Of a stretch of 64,000 nt of DNA, positions 26,441-36,454 are shown in pieces. A model generated the notes under the pieces. It was not told where the DNA came from. It did not search any database and was given only the letters and a program-made list of their open reading frames with translations. The translations under genes were made by a program, and so were the position numbers. Within the stretch, counting starts at the first letter, position 1; each line of letters starts with the position of its first letter. The DNA lies in NCBI GenBank assembly GCA_002409595.1, contig DHNQ01000008.1:24101-88100 (forward strand), given 5' to 3'. The stretch is from Dysgonomonas sp. UBA5412. GTDB lineage: Bacteria > Bacteroidota > Bacteroidia > Bacteroidales > Dysgonomonadaceae.

Positions 26441-27277
26441 ATGAAAAACCTAACCAACCTTAATTCTTCAGAATGGTGTAACATCATTTTCGAAGGAAAG
26501 AACAAAGAGTACGGCGCATTTGAATTGCGGCAATCTTCGTCCAAAAGACACCTTTTGGCATTCGGAATAATAATCGTTTTTGCTGGTATTGTTTCAACTC
26601 TTCCCGCCATTGTAAACACAATAAAGGCGTCTACTGCAAAAGAGTATAGTGGAGGGTTTAACGATGTGGTAACAGTAGTGTCGGTAGAACCGAAACTTCC
26701 TGAGCCGGAAGTTGTAAAACCTGAAGTACCAGAACCACCTAAATTTGTAAAAATGACCAAATTTGTTCCTCCGACAATTGTCAAAAACGAGGATGCACCG
26801 AATGAAACCGAAATGGCAAACATGAGCGATGTTGCTAAAGGAAGTGAAACGATTGGCATATTTAACGTAAAAGAGGGGTCGACAGACAAGGATGCAATAC
26901 GCAAAGAAATAGAGACTATAATGGGCGAAGGAACGGGAGACGGCAAACAGAAAGAGCCTGAAATATTTATTAGTGCTCAAAACATGCCTCAGTTTCCCGG
27001 AGGAGAAAACGAAATGTACAAATTCATATATAATAATATCAAGTATCCAATTGTAGATCAGGAAATGGGAATACAGGGACGTGTAACTGTTCGTTTCGTT
27101 GTCAGCAAAACGGGTACTATCACAAATTTGGAATTAATAAAGGGCATCAGTCCAACTTGTGATAAAGAAGCTATGAGGGTGATTAAAAGTATGCCGAAAT
27201 GGATACCCGGAAGAAATAACGGAGAGCCGGTGCAAGTATATTACACTATGCCAATCGTATTTAAACTAAAACAATAG
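26441..27277 (+). CDS. tonB: energy transducer TonB
   Basis: The protein has 278 aa. The cytoplasmic N-terminus 'SSEWCNIIFEGKNKEYGAFELR' is the usual Bacteroidetes TonB leader. One transmembrane helix follows at about residues 40-60. A Pro/Glu/Lys/Val-rich periplasmic spacer spans about 84-112, and the C-terminal TonB domain starts near 'QFPGGENEMYKFIYNNIKYP'. 'GRVTVRFVVSKTGTI' and 'WIPGRNNGEPVQVYYTMPIVFKL' close the fold. It powers TonB-dependent receptors such as the two in this window. exbBD are not adjacent. Confidence 0.95.
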   Translation: MKNLTNLNSSEWCNIIFEGKNKEYGAFELRQSSSKRHLLAFGIIIVFAGIVSTLPAIVNTIKASTAKEYSGGFNDVVTVVSVEPKLPEPEVVKPEVPEPPKFVKMTKFVPPTIVKNEDAPNETEMANMSDVAKGSETIGIFNVKEGSTDKDAIRKEIETIMGEGTGDGKQKEPEIFISAQNMPQFPGGENEMYKFIYNNIKYPIVDQEMGIQGRVTVRFVVSKTGTITNLELIKGISPTCDKEAMRVIKSMPKWIPGRNNGEPVQVYYTMPIVFKLKQ

Positions 27278-27321
27278 ACAGCTTACACAAGGTCCATAAC
27301 TAAACAATACTATTCTTTATT

Positions 27322-27366
27322 AAAGAAGGCAGTTCTAAGAAATAAAGACTGCCTTCTTTTTTTATT
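27322..27366 (+). terminator. rho-independent terminator, bidirectional
   Basis: AAAGAAGGCAGT and ACTGCCTTCTTT form the stem, ending in a T-run. It overlaps the 3' end of tex on the opposite strand. Confidence 0.85.
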
Positions 27367-29485
27367 TTTTCATAGACAACTGCACTCTTTTTCGAGACAC
27401 ATCGACAGATAGAACCTTCACTTCTACATGTTGATGTAATGATACTATTTCCGTAGGGTCGGATATAAACCTGTCGGCTAACTCAGAAACATGTACAAGT
27501 CCATTTTCTTTAATACCTACGTCTACAAAACAGCCAAAATTGGTGATATTAGTCACGATTCCGGGTAGAACCATCCCTTCTCGCAAGTCGTCAATAGTAC
27601 GGATATTGGGATCAAACTCAAACATTTTAATACCTTTGCGAGGATCGCGCCCCGGTTTGTCCAATTCTTCTATTATATCATTCAATGTAGGTAGTCCTAC
27701 TGTATCTGTTATATATTTTTTCAGATCGAGAGATTTTTTCAACTCTTTATTTCGAATAAGTTCTTGTACCGAACAATTCAAGTCTTTAGCCATTCTTTCC
27801 ACTATATGATAGCTTTCAGGATGTACTGCCGAATTATCCAAAGGATTGTCTGAGCCATCAATACGAAGAAATCCTGCACATTGTTCAAATGCTTTATCAC
27901 CCATACGGGCTACTTTCATCAGTTCTTTCCGAGACGTGAAGGCTCCGTGCTCTGCGCGATAATTGACAATATTTTGAGCCAAAGTAGGTCCTAATCCCGA
28001 CACATAGGTGAGAAGATGCTTACTTGCCGTATTCACATTTACTCCTACTAGATTGACACAACTTTCAACGGTCAAATCGAGAGAACTCTTTAATTTGCTC
28101 TGATCAACATCGTGCTGATACTGCCCTACTCCAATCGACTTCGGATCTATCTTTACCAATTCGGCTAAAGGATCCATCAGACGACGACCGATAGAAACAG
28201 CACCTCTGACTGTAACGTCATAGTTAGGAAATTCTTCGCGGGCAATTTTAGACGCTGAGTATATAGAAGCTCCATTTTCGCTCACAACAAATACTTTTAC
28301 CTCTTTTTCGTATCTTAGGTTTGTTATAAAGCGTTCTGTCTCTCTGCTTGCCGTTCCGTTTCCGATTGCAATAGCATCAATATTATAAGTAGATACAAGT
28401 TTAACGACCTTATTTCCTGCCTTCGACGTTTCGTTTTGCGGTGGATGCGGATAAATAGTCTCGTTATGCAGTAAATTGCCTTCGGCATCTAAACACACAA
28501 GTTTACATCCGGTACGGTAACCGGGATCTATTCCCAACACTCTTTTCTGTCCCAATGGTGGAGCTAACAATAGTTGTCGCAAATTTTCTATAAAAACCCG
28601 AATAGCTTCTTCATCTGCTTTTTGTTTGGATAGCGCAGCAAACTCTGTTTCTATTGATGGTTTCAACAGTCGTTTGTACGAATCTTCTATCGCATCAGCA
28701 ACGCAATTAGTTGCTTCATTATCGTTGTCACCTTTAATAAAACGTTTATCTAAACGCTCCAATGCAGCATCTTCGTCAGGCGATATGCTCACACGCAATA
28801 TTCCTTCCGACTCTCCTCTTCGGATAGCCAATATGCGATGAGAAGAAGCTTTGGCTAGTTTTTCGGAAAAATCGAAATAATCGCGATACTTATCACCTTC
28901 CTCTTCTTTTCCTTTTACAACTTTTGCCGTAATTACAGCTTCGCGCTCAAAGAGGTTGCGGATAGAATTACGGGCATATTCATCTTCGTTTATCCATTCG
29001 GCAATAATATCACAAGCCCCCGAAATAGCATCTCTTACATTCTTGACGTCTCCTTTGACAAAAGGTTCGGCCTTGGATTCTACATTTATTGGCTGCTGAG
29101 CCATGATCACCTTTGCTAATGGTTCCAAACCTTTCTTTCGTGCTATTTCAGCTCGTGTTTGGCGTTTCGGTTTATAAGGTAAATATATATCTTCCAATTC
29201 GGAACTAACCCAACAATTTTCAATACGGGTCTTTAGTTCGGGTGTAAGTTTTTCTTGTTCTTCTATCGACTTTAGAATGGTCTCTTTACGTTTGACCAAT
29301 TCATTCAGCTTATCATTCTGTTCTTTGATTGAAGCAATCTGTACTTCGTCCAATCCTCCGGTCACTTCTTTACGATAGCGACTAATAAAAGGGATGGTAG
29401 CGCCCGAATCAAGCAATTGTATTGTTTTTTCTATCTGTGAAGCTTTTATATTTAAAGCCGAGGATATTAAAGATATTATAGTCAT
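27362..29485 (-). CDS. tex: Tex-like S1 RNA-binding protein
   Basis: This 707-aa protein has an N-terminal helical Tex domain ('GATIPFISRYRKEVTGGLDE'), a YqgF/RNase H-like domain near residue 315 ('RVLGIDPGYRTGCKLV') and helix-hairpin-helix motifs ('YVSGLGPTLAQNIVNYRAEHGAF'). The C-terminal S1 domain has 'PGIVTNITNFGCFVDVGIKENGLVH'. Tex proteins bind nucleic acid and take part in transcription and RNA quality control. It starts 25 bases after the pseudouridine synthase gene, so they probably share a transcript. Confidence 0.95.
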   Translation of the reverse strand: MTIISLISSALNIKASQIEKTIQLLDSGATIPFISRYRKEVTGGLDEVQIASIKEQNDKLNELVKRKETILKSIEEQEKLTPELKTRIENCWVSSELEDIYLPYKPKRQTRAEIARKKGLEPLAKVIMAQQPINVESKAEPFVKGDVKNVRDAISGACDIIAEWINEDEYARNSIRNLFEREAVITAKVVKGKEEEGDKYRDYFDFSEKLAKASSHRILAIRRGESEGILRVSISPDEDAALERLDKRFIKGDNDNEATNCVADAIEDSYKRLLKPSIETEFAALSKQKADEEAIRVFIENLRQLLLAPPLGQKRVLGIDPGYRTGCKLVCLDAEGNLLHNETIYPHPPQNETSKAGNKVVKLVSTYNIDAIAIGNGTASRETERFITNLRYEKEVKVFVVSENGASIYSASKIAREEFPNYDVTVRGAVSIGRRLMDPLAELVKIDPKSIGVGQYQHDVDQSKLKSSLDLTVESCVNLVGVNVNTASKHLLTYVSGLGPTLAQNIVNYRAEHGAFTSRKELMKVARMGDKAFEQCAGFLRIDGSDNPLDNSAVHPESYHIVERMAKDLNCSVQELIRNKELKKSLDLKKYITDTVGLPTLNDIIEELDKPGRDPRKGIKMFEFDPNIRTIDDLREGMVLPGIVTNITNFGCFVDVGIKENGLVHVSELADRFISDPTEIVSLHQHVEVKVLSVDVSRKRVQLSMKK

Positions 29486-29510
29486 ATAAAATGAGTAGCA
29501 TTAAGTGTAA

Positions 29511-30191
29511 TTATTCATTTGTTGCTTTTTCCAAAACTGACCAAAGGTTATCTTTTGGTGTAGGGGCAACAACTTCGATCTTCTCTTTAGATACGGGATG
29601 AATGAATGATATTTTACGGGCATGCAGACTTATCCCTCCATCAGGATTGGATCTATCCGCTCCATATTTAAGATCTCCTTTTATCGGACAGCCTATTTTA
29701 GCCAGTTGACAACGTATTTGGTGATGACGCCCCGTCTCCAAATCGACCTCAAGGAGGTTATATTTATCCGAATGGGCAATTAGTTTGTAATGAAGGATAG
29801 CCAATTTCGAATTTGGTTTTTCTATATCATAGGCATAAGACTTATTTTGCTTTTCGTTTCTTACCAAATAATGTTTCAGTGTTCCTTCGGTTTGCTTTGG
29901 CAAGTTTTTAACGACAGCCCAATATGTTTTGCTTATTTCTTTATTTTTAAACATTTCATTCAATCGGGGCAACGCTTTACTTGTCTTTGCAAAAACAACA
30001 ATGCCACTAGTCGGACGATCGAGACGATGTGTAACTCCACAAAATACATTTCCGGGTTTATTGTATTTCTCTTTCAGATATTCTTTTACTATTTCCGAAA
30101 GAGGTTTATCTCCTGTCTTGTCACCTTGCACTATTTCAGACACTGTCTTATTTACAATAATGATATGGTTATCTTCGTATAATACGGTCAT
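29511..30191 (-). CDS. RluA-family RNA pseudouridine synthase
   Basis: The protein has 226 aa. The catalytic motif 'VTHRLDRPTSGIVVFAKT' with the nucleophilic Asp is near residue 58. 'LLEVDLETGRHHQIRCQLA' and 'CPIKGDLKYGAD' follow. No S4 domain precedes the catalytic domain, which fits the short RluA/TruC-like branch. Which RNA it modifies is not visible. It is the first gene of a pair with tex. Confidence 0.92.
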   Translation of the reverse strand: MTVLYEDNHIIIVNKTVSEIVQGDKTGDKPLSEIVKEYLKEKYNKPGNVFCGVTHRLDRPTSGIVVFAKTSKALPRLNEMFKNKEISKTYWAVVKNLPKQTEGTLKHYLVRNEKQNKSYAYDIEKPNSKLAILHYKLIAHSDKYNLLEVDLETGRHHQIRCQLAKIGCPIKGDLKYGADRSNPDGGISLHARKISFIHPVSKEKIEVVAPTPKDNLWSVLEKATNE

Positions 30192-30220
30192 TGTTCTTAT
30201 TTTCTGATATAAAAAGGTTA

Positions 30221-30228
30221 CAAAGGTA
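30221..30228 (-). promoter_or_regulatory. -7 promoter element for rluA-tex
   Basis: The minus strand reads TACCTTTG, an exact match, 29 bases before the start at 30191. Confidence 0.55.
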
Positions 30229-30345
30229 ACAACTTTTTGATTATTTCGGCGTGTTACTTTTTTGCTTTATATATTATAATCTTGCATTGTATAAATATAG
30301 ATAATCTCAGACAAAGAACTCAAAAACTTAGATGATGAGGATAAT

Positions 30346-30380
30346 AAAAAAGCTCTTTGATTTGTAATCAAAGAGCTTTC
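30346..30380 (-). terminator. rho-independent terminator for the CoA-transferase gene
   Basis: AAAGCTCTTTGATT and AATCAAAGAGCTTT form a near-perfect 13-14 bp stem. On the minus strand it is followed by a T-run, 25 bases after the stop at 30406. Confidence 0.9.
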
Positions 30381-30405
30381 AGTTATATAATGTCTAAATT
30401 AAGAG

Positions 30406-31902
30406 TTAAGCTTTTTTTGCTTTACGCCATTTTACATTTTTCATGTCTCCTGTTTCGATAAATGCTTCATGAAAAGCAAAAGCATCGTACAAGTCTACCG
30501 GAGTTTGTCCTTGCTCTCCACGTTCCAGATATTCTCTGAGTAATGGACGATAATCAGGATGCACACAGTTTTCGATAATCAATTCGGCACGTTCTCTAGG
30601 TGATTTACCACGTAGATCGGCAATACCATATTCTGAAATAATCACTTTTACTGAGTGTTCGCTATGATCCATATGTGAAACCATTGGTACAAAAGCACTG
30701 ATATTTCCACCTTTAGCAACAGAAGGCGTTACAAATATAGAAACATAAGCACCTCTTGTAAAGTCTCCTGAACCACCGATACCGTTCATCATTTTAGTAC
30801 CGGTTACGTGTGTCGAGTTAACGTTACCAAATATATCTGCTTCCAAAGCTGTATTGATAGCAATAACGCCTAAACGACGAACGATTTCCGGATTGTTTGA
30901 ATATTCTGATGGACGAAGAACGATTCTTTCTTTGAAGAAATCCAGGTTTTTATATATTTTTTCTATGCAAGTATTACTTACTGTCAAAGAACAACCGCTG
31001 GCAAACTTAACACGTCCGCTTTCCATTAGTTCTATAACCGCATCTTGAATAACTTCTGTGTATACTTCAAAATCAGGAATATCTTTACTGTCTCCCATTG
31101 AAGCAAGTACAGCATTCGCAATATTACCTACTCCCGATTGTACAGGAAGAAATGATTTTGGCATACGACCTTCAGCCATTTCTTTCACGAAGAAGTGTGC
31201 TACATTATCTCCAATTTTAGCAGTTATTTCGTCTACCGGAGCAAAGTGACCTCCTTCATTCGGAGTATTGCTTTCTACTACTATGATTTTAGCAGGATCT
31301 ACTTGTATATAATCTTTTCCGATTCTGTCTCTTACTGATTTGATACCGATTTCATCACGATGAGGAGGGTCTTGCAATTCTGCAATATCATGCATTCCTC
31401 TCATTCCTTTAGGATTCCAACGGTTAAACTCAACGATTACAATATCAGCCAAACGTGCGATTGTTGGAGAAATACCAACTCCGCATGTTGGAACTATTTG
31501 TCCATCTTCGGTTACATCGCAAGCTTCGATTATAGCAACGTTTACAGGTCCTAGAAATCCATAACGGATATCTTGAGCCATAGTCGAAAGATGCAAGTCA
31601 AAATACTTCACCTCGCCACTATTGATAGCATTTCGCAAATCTTTGTTAGTTTGGTAAGGTGTGCGAAATTTAATCGCATGCGCTCTTGCAAGTTCTCCGT
31701 CGATAGAATCACCGGTAGATGCACCTGTAAATATCCCTACTTTGAAAGGATTGCCTTTAGCATGTTCTGCTTCTGCTCGTTTAGCTAAAGCTACGGGCAC
31801 TACTTTGGGACATCCGGCATGCGTGAAACCGCTAAATCCCACATTGTCATCATTGTTGATAAGTGCGGCTGCCTCTTCAGCAGTCATAAATTTTAAAGCC
31901 AT
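30406..31902 (-). CDS. succinyl-CoA:acetate CoA-transferase / acetyl-CoA hydrolase family
   Basis: This 498-aa protein belongs to the Ach1/AarC/Cat1 family. 'MTAEEAAALINNDDNVGFSGFT' opens the first domain, and 'VGIFTGASTGDSIDGELARA' and 'NTPNEGGHFAPVDEI' follow. 'AINTALEADIFGNVNSTHVTGTKMMNGIGGSGDF' in parts supplies the active-site Glu (in ALEAD) and the CoA-binding Gly-rich loop. In Bacteroidales it probably moves CoA between succinate and acetate in energy metabolism. It is transcribed alone. Confidence 0.93.
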   Translation of the reverse strand: MALKFMTAEEAAALINNDDNVGFSGFTHAGCPKVVPVALAKRAEAEHAKGNPFKVGIFTGASTGDSIDGELARAHAIKFRTPYQTNKDLRNAINSGEVKYFDLHLSTMAQDIRYGFLGPVNVAIIEACDVTEDGQIVPTCGVGISPTIARLADIVIVEFNRWNPKGMRGMHDIAELQDPPHRDEIGIKSVRDRIGKDYIQVDPAKIIVVESNTPNEGGHFAPVDEITAKIGDNVAHFFVKEMAEGRMPKSFLPVQSGVGNIANAVLASMGDSKDIPDFEVYTEVIQDAVIELMESGRVKFASGCSLTVSNTCIEKIYKNLDFFKERIVLRPSEYSNNPEIVRRLGVIAINTALEADIFGNVNSTHVTGTKMMNGIGGSGDFTRGAYVSIFVTPSVAKGGNISAFVPMVSHMDHSEHSVKVIISEYGIADLRGKSPRERAELIIENCVHPDYRPLLREYLERGEQGQTPVDLYDAFAFHEAFIETGDMKNVKWRKAKKA

Positions 31903-31966
31903 GTTTCTTAAAAAATATGATTTATATAAGTATTAAGTTATTTGCATACTTCTTGCTTTCGCGCTG

Positions 31967-31974
31967 CAAAAGTA
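31967..31974 (-). promoter_or_regulatory. -7 promoter element for the CoA-transferase gene
   Basis: The minus strand reads TACTTTTG, an exact match, 65 bases before the start at 31902. Confidence 0.55.
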
Positions 31975-32125
31975 CAAAATAATTAAGTGATCTACTATTT
32001 TAAATCATTAATTTTTTGCAGGCTTAATATCCATCTTATCAGAACTTTGATTTATTTCTCCATTTTCCAAGCGACAAGATATAGATATAGGGATCAACAC
32101 GAATTATGCGTTTCTGTAGAATGCA

Positions 32126-32710
32126 TCAATCGGATACCCCCAGAAATTCGCATAAAGATTTTACGGCTAAGGCACGATGGCTTATCGTATTTTTTAAATC
32201 TACTCCCAATTCAGCAAAAGTCTGTTGGTAACCATCGGGAACGAATACAGGATCATATCCAAATCCAGAGCCTCCTTTTTCTTCGTCTATGATATTTCCA
32301 TCAATGCGACCTTCGAATAAATATTCTTTACCATCTAAAGAAAGTGCTATAACGGTGCGAAAACAAGCCTTTCTATCGGTTATACTCTTTAATTCTGACA
32401 GAAGCTTCTTCATATTAGCTTTAGCATCATGCCCATCTCCTGCATAACGCGCAGAATATACTCCGGGAGCTCCATTCAAAGCATTTACTTCGAGTCCGGT
32501 ATCATCACCAAAGCAATCATATCCATATTTATTTTTTACATAACGTGCTTTTATCAAGGCGTTTTCTTCGAGGGTTTCGCCGGGTTCGGCAATATCATCG
32601 TGACAGTTGATATCTACAAGACTTAGTATATCAAAGCTATTTCCGACTACTTGGCGTACTTCATCCAATTTGTGAGAATTATTTGTCGCAAAGACTAACT
32701 TTCTTTTCAT
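32126..32710 (-). CDS. rdgB: non-canonical purine NTP pyrophosphatase (RdgB/HAM1)
   Basis: This 194-aa house-cleaning enzyme hydrolyses dITP and XTP. The motifs are 'LVFATNNSHKLDEV' at the N-terminus, 'SLVDINCHDDIAEPGETLEENALIKA', 'CFGDDTGLEVNALNGAPGVYSARYAG', 'GSGFGYDPVF' and 'KNTISHRALA'. Its start overlaps the stop of the upstream aminotransferase by 4 bases, so translation is probably coupled. Confidence 0.96.
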   Translation of the reverse strand: MKRKLVFATNNSHKLDEVRQVVGNSFDILSLVDINCHDDIAEPGETLEENALIKARYVKNKYGYDCFGDDTGLEVNALNGAPGVYSARYAGDGHDAKANMKKLLSELKSITDRKACFRTVIALSLDGKEYLFEGRIDGNIIDEEKGGSGFGYDPVFVPDGYQQTFAELGVDLKNTISHRALAVKSLCEFLGVSD

Positions 32711-33906
32711 TTTTTCAAAGAATTATATGTTTCCAACGCTTTTTCTAAAACATCCAAGGCATTGCCCAAATCTTCTTTGTTTAGAATGTAGGCGATACGA
32801 ACTTCATCTTTACCCAGCCCCGGTGTATTGTAGAAGCCAGAAGCAGGAGCCATAAATATTGTTTGTCCTTCATACTCAAAATCAGATAAACACCATTCAC
32901 AGAAAGCATCGGCATCATCTACCGGCAAACGGGCAACGGTATAAAAAGCTCCCATAGGAATAGGTGAATATACTCCCGGAATACGATTCAGACGATCTAT
33001 TAAATATTTACGCCTTTCTACATATTCGTCATAAACATCTTGCGAATACTCTTGGCTGGCATCGAGAGATGCTTCTGCTACAATTTGACCGATGAGGGGT
33101 GGGCTCAATCGCGCCTGACAAAATTTCATCACAGCTTTGCGCAATTCCTTATTTTTAGTAATCAAAGCACCTATGCGGATACCACATTCACTATAACGTT
33201 TAGAAACAGAATCAATAAGAACGACATTATCTTCAATACCTACTAAATGGCAGGCTGAAATATAAGGAGATCCGGTATAGATAAATTCTCGATATACTTC
33301 GTCTGAGAATAGATAAAGATCATATTTCTGCACCAAATGTTTTATCTGATTCATTTCGGCACGAGAATATAGATAACCTGTCGGATTATTAGGGTTGCAG
33401 ATCATAATCCCCTTTGTTCGCTCATTGATCAGTTCTTCAAATTTCTCAATAGGAGGCAGGGCAAATCCTTCTTCGATAGTCGAAGGTACGGGACGAATTA
33501 CTGCTCCGGCAGAGATAGCAAAGGCCATGTAGTTGGCGTATGCTGGTTCGGGGACTATTATTTCATCTCCCGGATTGAGGCAAGCTAAGAACGCGAACAA
33601 TACGGCTTCTGACCCTCCTGTGGTAATAATAATATCATCTGCCGAAAGATTGATTTTATATTTTGCATAGTATCCGACTAGTTTCTCGCGATAAGAGCGA
33701 TATCCGTCACTAGGGCTATATTCTAATATATCTCTGTCAATATTACGGATGGCATCTAACCCTTCCTTTGGTGTTGGCAAGTCAGGTTGTCCGATATTTA
33801 AATGATACACTTTCAAGCCTCTGGCTTTTGCCGAGTCTGACAATGGAGCCAGCTTTCTGATAGGAGAGCTAGGCATCTCTACTCCACGCTGCGATATATG
33901 TGGCAT
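32707..33906 (-). CDS. class I/II PLP-dependent aminotransferase
   Basis: This 399-aa protein starts at ATG 33906. The frame is open to 33954, but that Met overlaps the promoter. Fold-type I features are 'LNIGQPDLPTP' near the N-terminus, 'TGGSEAVLFAFLACLNPGDEI', 'CNPNNPTGY', 'SDEVYREFIY' and the PLP Lys in 'DSVSKRYSECGIRIG'. The family includes aspartate, alanine and aromatic aminotransferases. Without a search I do not choose among them. It forms an operon with rdgB. Confidence 0.92.
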   Translation of the reverse strand: MPHISQRGVEMPSSPIRKLAPLSDSAKARGLKVYHLNIGQPDLPTPKEGLDAIRNIDRDILEYSPSDGYRSYREKLVGYYAKYKINLSADDIIITTGGSEAVLFAFLACLNPGDEIIVPEPAYANYMAFAISAGAVIRPVPSTIEEGFALPPIEKFEELINERTKGIMICNPNNPTGYLYSRAEMNQIKHLVQKYDLYLFSDEVYREFIYTGSPYISACHLVGIEDNVVLIDSVSKRYSECGIRIGALITKNKELRKAVMKFCQARLSPPLIGQIVAEASLDASQEYSQDVYDEYVERRKYLIDRLNRIPGVYSPIPMGAFYTVARLPVDDADAFCEWCLSDFEYEGQTIFMAPASGFYNTPGLGKDEVRIAYILNKEDLGNALDVLEKALETYNSLKK

Positions 33907-33951
33907 AATACTATAACTATTAATATGTATATTAATTTGTTCAATAAGGAG

Positions 33952-33959
33952 CAAATATA
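33952..33959 (-). promoter_or_regulatory. -7 promoter element for the aminotransferase-rdgB operon
   Basis: The minus strand reads TATATTTG, an exact match, 46 bases before ATG 33906. It overlaps the alternative start at 33954, which is therefore rejected. Confidence 0.55.
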
Positions 33960-34074
33960 CAAATTATAGTTATTTGTTTTAACGGATATGTTACAAATCA
34001 GGCAATCTTCTGATTATAAAATCAGAAACGAGACAAAATATCAAAAAAGAGCCTGCGAATTGATAACTTATTTT

Positions 34075-34082
34075 TACCTTTG
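34075..34082 (+). promoter_or_regulatory. -7 promoter element for the btu operon
   Basis: TACCTTTG is an exact match just upstream of the cobalamin riboswitch. Confidence 0.6.
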
Positions 34083-34089
34083 CACAAGC

Positions 34090-34330
34090 TTTGTTTCGTT
34101 TACGAATGAAAAGGGAATCAGGTGAAAGTCCTGAACAGACCCGCTGCTGTAAGCTCCAGAAAAAGTTTTTGCGTACTGAATGTCACTGTTAATAAATGGG
34201 AAGACAATGCAAGGAAGGGGGTGAGTCAGAAGACCTGCAAAGTAATTTTCCGATAGCTTTCGAGGAATAAGGCTTAAGAAACAGGTGCAGAGAAACTACA
34301 AATTTCTTTCCTTTGTTCTTATCGAAAGTA
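34090..34330 (+). ncRNA. cobalamin riboswitch with expression platform
   Basis: The conserved elements are 'GGGAATCAGGTGAAAGTCC', 'CCGCTGCTGTAAGC' and 'GTCAGAAGACCTGC', ending near 34240. Downstream, CTTTCGA (34257-34263) and TCGAAAG (34322-34328) form a long-range stem that could be part of the switch to translation control of btuB. The ATG is at 34364. Confidence 0.95.
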
Positions 34331-34363
34331 GTTTATTGATCATAAGATTGCTTTTGTAAAAGA

Positions 34364-36379
34364 ATGAAAATCTCAACTTTATTTTCCTCACTTCTCCTCT
34401 CATTCGTTTGTATTCCGATATATATACAAGCTCAGAACAATGATTCTATAAAGACTCAAAACTTATCTGAAGTTGAAGTCTCTGCTTTAGCTAAACCATC
34501 CGTATCCAAGTCAACAACTCCCCTGCAAGTAATGACATCTGATGTTATAGAACAGCAAGGATTGCAATCTGTATCAGATGTCGTACGGCGGTTTAATGGG
34601 GTTGTTTTAAAAGACTATGGAGGAATAGGCGGATTGAAAACGGTTGCCGTACGTGGCATGGGGGCAGAACATACTGCCATAAGTTACGATGGAATAATGG
34701 TAAACAACGTGCAATCCGGTCAAGTAGATATTGGACGTTTTGCTCTGGATAATATATCTATGATCTCCCTTAGTATTGGACAAGATGACAATATATTTCA
34801 AACGGCTAAATCCTTTGCTTCTGTCGGAGTATTAAACTTACAGACAATGCCGCCAAACCTTACGAATAAGAATTATGAAGGTAATATTCTACTAAAAACC
34901 GGATCGTTCGGACAATTTAACCCCATCCTCAATTATGCGCATAAAGTAAATAAAAAATCTATAATATCACTAAATACTAGTTGGCAAAGAGCTGATGGAC
35001 AATATCCGTTTGAAATGATGAATGGGAAAACTCTTTTTAAGAGCAAACGAAGCAATAGCGATATAGATATATATCGGATAGAAACCAACCTTTACAACAA
35101 TTTAGGCAAGGCAGGCAACCTTGACATAAAACTCTATTATTTCGATTCTGAAAGAGGATTGCCCGGAGCAGTTGATTTTCAGAACAATTATAGAGTTGAA
35201 CGATTATGGGATAAGAATTTTTTTGCCCAAGTAGCATATAAAAAATCCATCAACAACCTCTTCGAATTTAAATCTCAGGCAAAGTATGATTATAATTATA
35301 CTCGTTATAGGGATATATACGATGCATATGAGGGAGGGAAAAGGATTGACAAATATAAACAACAAGAAATATATTGGTCAAATGCTGCCCTTTATAAACT
35401 GAATAAAAAATTATCTTTTTCTTTAGCTGAAGACCTATTTTATAATAAATTGAACGATGAAACGACCAAATTTGGAGGAAACAGAGCCAAACCTGAAAGA
35501 TATAATTCTCTTACAGCTCTAGCTGCACAGTATAAGATCTCATTTCTAACAATCAATTCAAGTTTGTTGGGAACATATATAACGGAAAAAATTAAGAATG
35601 TAGATAAAAACACAACTTACAAAAAGCTTTCTCCATCAATAAGTATATCACTAGTACCGATCCCATCTTACAATCAATTGAGAATAAGATTGTCGTATAA
35701 AGATATATTCAGAATCCCGACTTTCACAGAGGCATTTTACACTCGCTCGCTCTCTACGATAAAGCCCGAGTCAGCCAAACAGTTTAATGGGGGAATAACA
35801 TGGCTAAGTAGTTTGCCTTTGGATAAGCCCAGTTATATCAATATATCCATTGACGGATATTACAATAGAGTAAAGGATAAAATTGTGATACAACCATCAA
35901 CATTCTACGCTTATACTACAAATCTTGGAAAAGCCAAAATATCGGGAGTAGATATAAAACTCTCAGCAGGTATGGATATAACCGACAAGATAAACATTGA
36001 CATTTCGGGTTCATATAGTTATATGAAGGCTCTGGATGTAACAGATTCGAAAGAAGACAGCTATAAAAATCAGCTTATATACACACCAAAACATTCAGGA
36101 GCAGCATCTTTAGTTTTCAAGAATCCGTGGGTAAACTTTTCTTATTCACTCCTCATGACCGGAGAGCGCTATTTCTGGCATCAAAACATAGCCGCTTATC
36201 GGATGAAAGGTTACTCTGAACACAGCATCAGTCTAAACAGACAAATTCCGTTGAGCAGCAAATATAATTTTATGTTGCAAGCCGGTATAACCAACATCTG
36301 GGACAAACAATATGAGGTAATGAAAGACTACCCTATGCCCGGACGTTCGTTTAATGTTTCTGCCAACTTTAAATTTTAA
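34364..36379 (+). CDS. btuB: TonB-dependent vitamin B12 receptor BtuB
   Basis: This 671-aa outer membrane receptor has a Sec signal peptide ending ...IYIQAQ. A TonB box-like segment 'LSEVEVSALA' follows. The plug domain contains 'DVIEQQGLQSVSDVVRRFNGV', 'VAVRGMGAEHTAISYDG' and 'SFASVGVLNLQT'. The remaining 500 residues form the 22-strand barrel, ending in the aromatic C-terminus ...NFKF. Riboswitch control and the BtuG and BtuF genes downstream identify cobalamin as the substrate. It is energised by TonB-ExbBD. Confidence 0.94.
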   Translation: MKISTLFSSLLLSFVCIPIYIQAQNNDSIKTQNLSEVEVSALAKPSVSKSTTPLQVMTSDVIEQQGLQSVSDVVRRFNGVVLKDYGGIGGLKTVAVRGMGAEHTAISYDGIMVNNVQSGQVDIGRFALDNISMISLSIGQDDNIFQTAKSFASVGVLNLQTMPPNLTNKNYEGNILLKTGSFGQFNPILNYAHKVNKKSIISLNTSWQRADGQYPFEMMNGKTLFKSKRSNSDIDIYRIETNLYNNLGKAGNLDIKLYYFDSERGLPGAVDFQNNYRVERLWDKNFFAQVAYKKSINNLFEFKSQAKYDYNYTRYRDIYDAYEGGKRIDKYKQQEIYWSNAALYKLNKKLSFSLAEDLFYNKLNDETTKFGGNRAKPERYNSLTALAAQYKISFLTINSSLLGTYITEKIKNVDKNTTYKKLSPSISISLVPIPSYNQLRIRLSYKDIFRIPTFTEAFYTRSLSTIKPESAKQFNGGITWLSSLPLDKPSYINISIDGYYNRVKDKIVIQPSTFYAYTTNLGKAKISGVDIKLSAGMDITDKINIDISGSYSYMKALDVTDSKEDSYKNQLIYTPKHSGAASLVFKNPWVNFSYSLLMTGERYFWHQNIAAYRMKGYSEHSISLNRQIPLSSKYNFMLQAGITNIWDKQYEVMKDYPMPGRSFNVSANFKF

Positions 36380-36454
36380 AAGGCGCAATTTAATTTTAAT
36401 ATAATACAGATAAATATTCAGTTAATTACTAACCTAAAAAAATAAAAAACAGCA

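Noticed and set aside
31987..32292. 101-codon plus-strand ORF across the rdgB 3' end
   Set aside because: It is largely antisense to rdgB, has no promoter and no similarity to a known protein.
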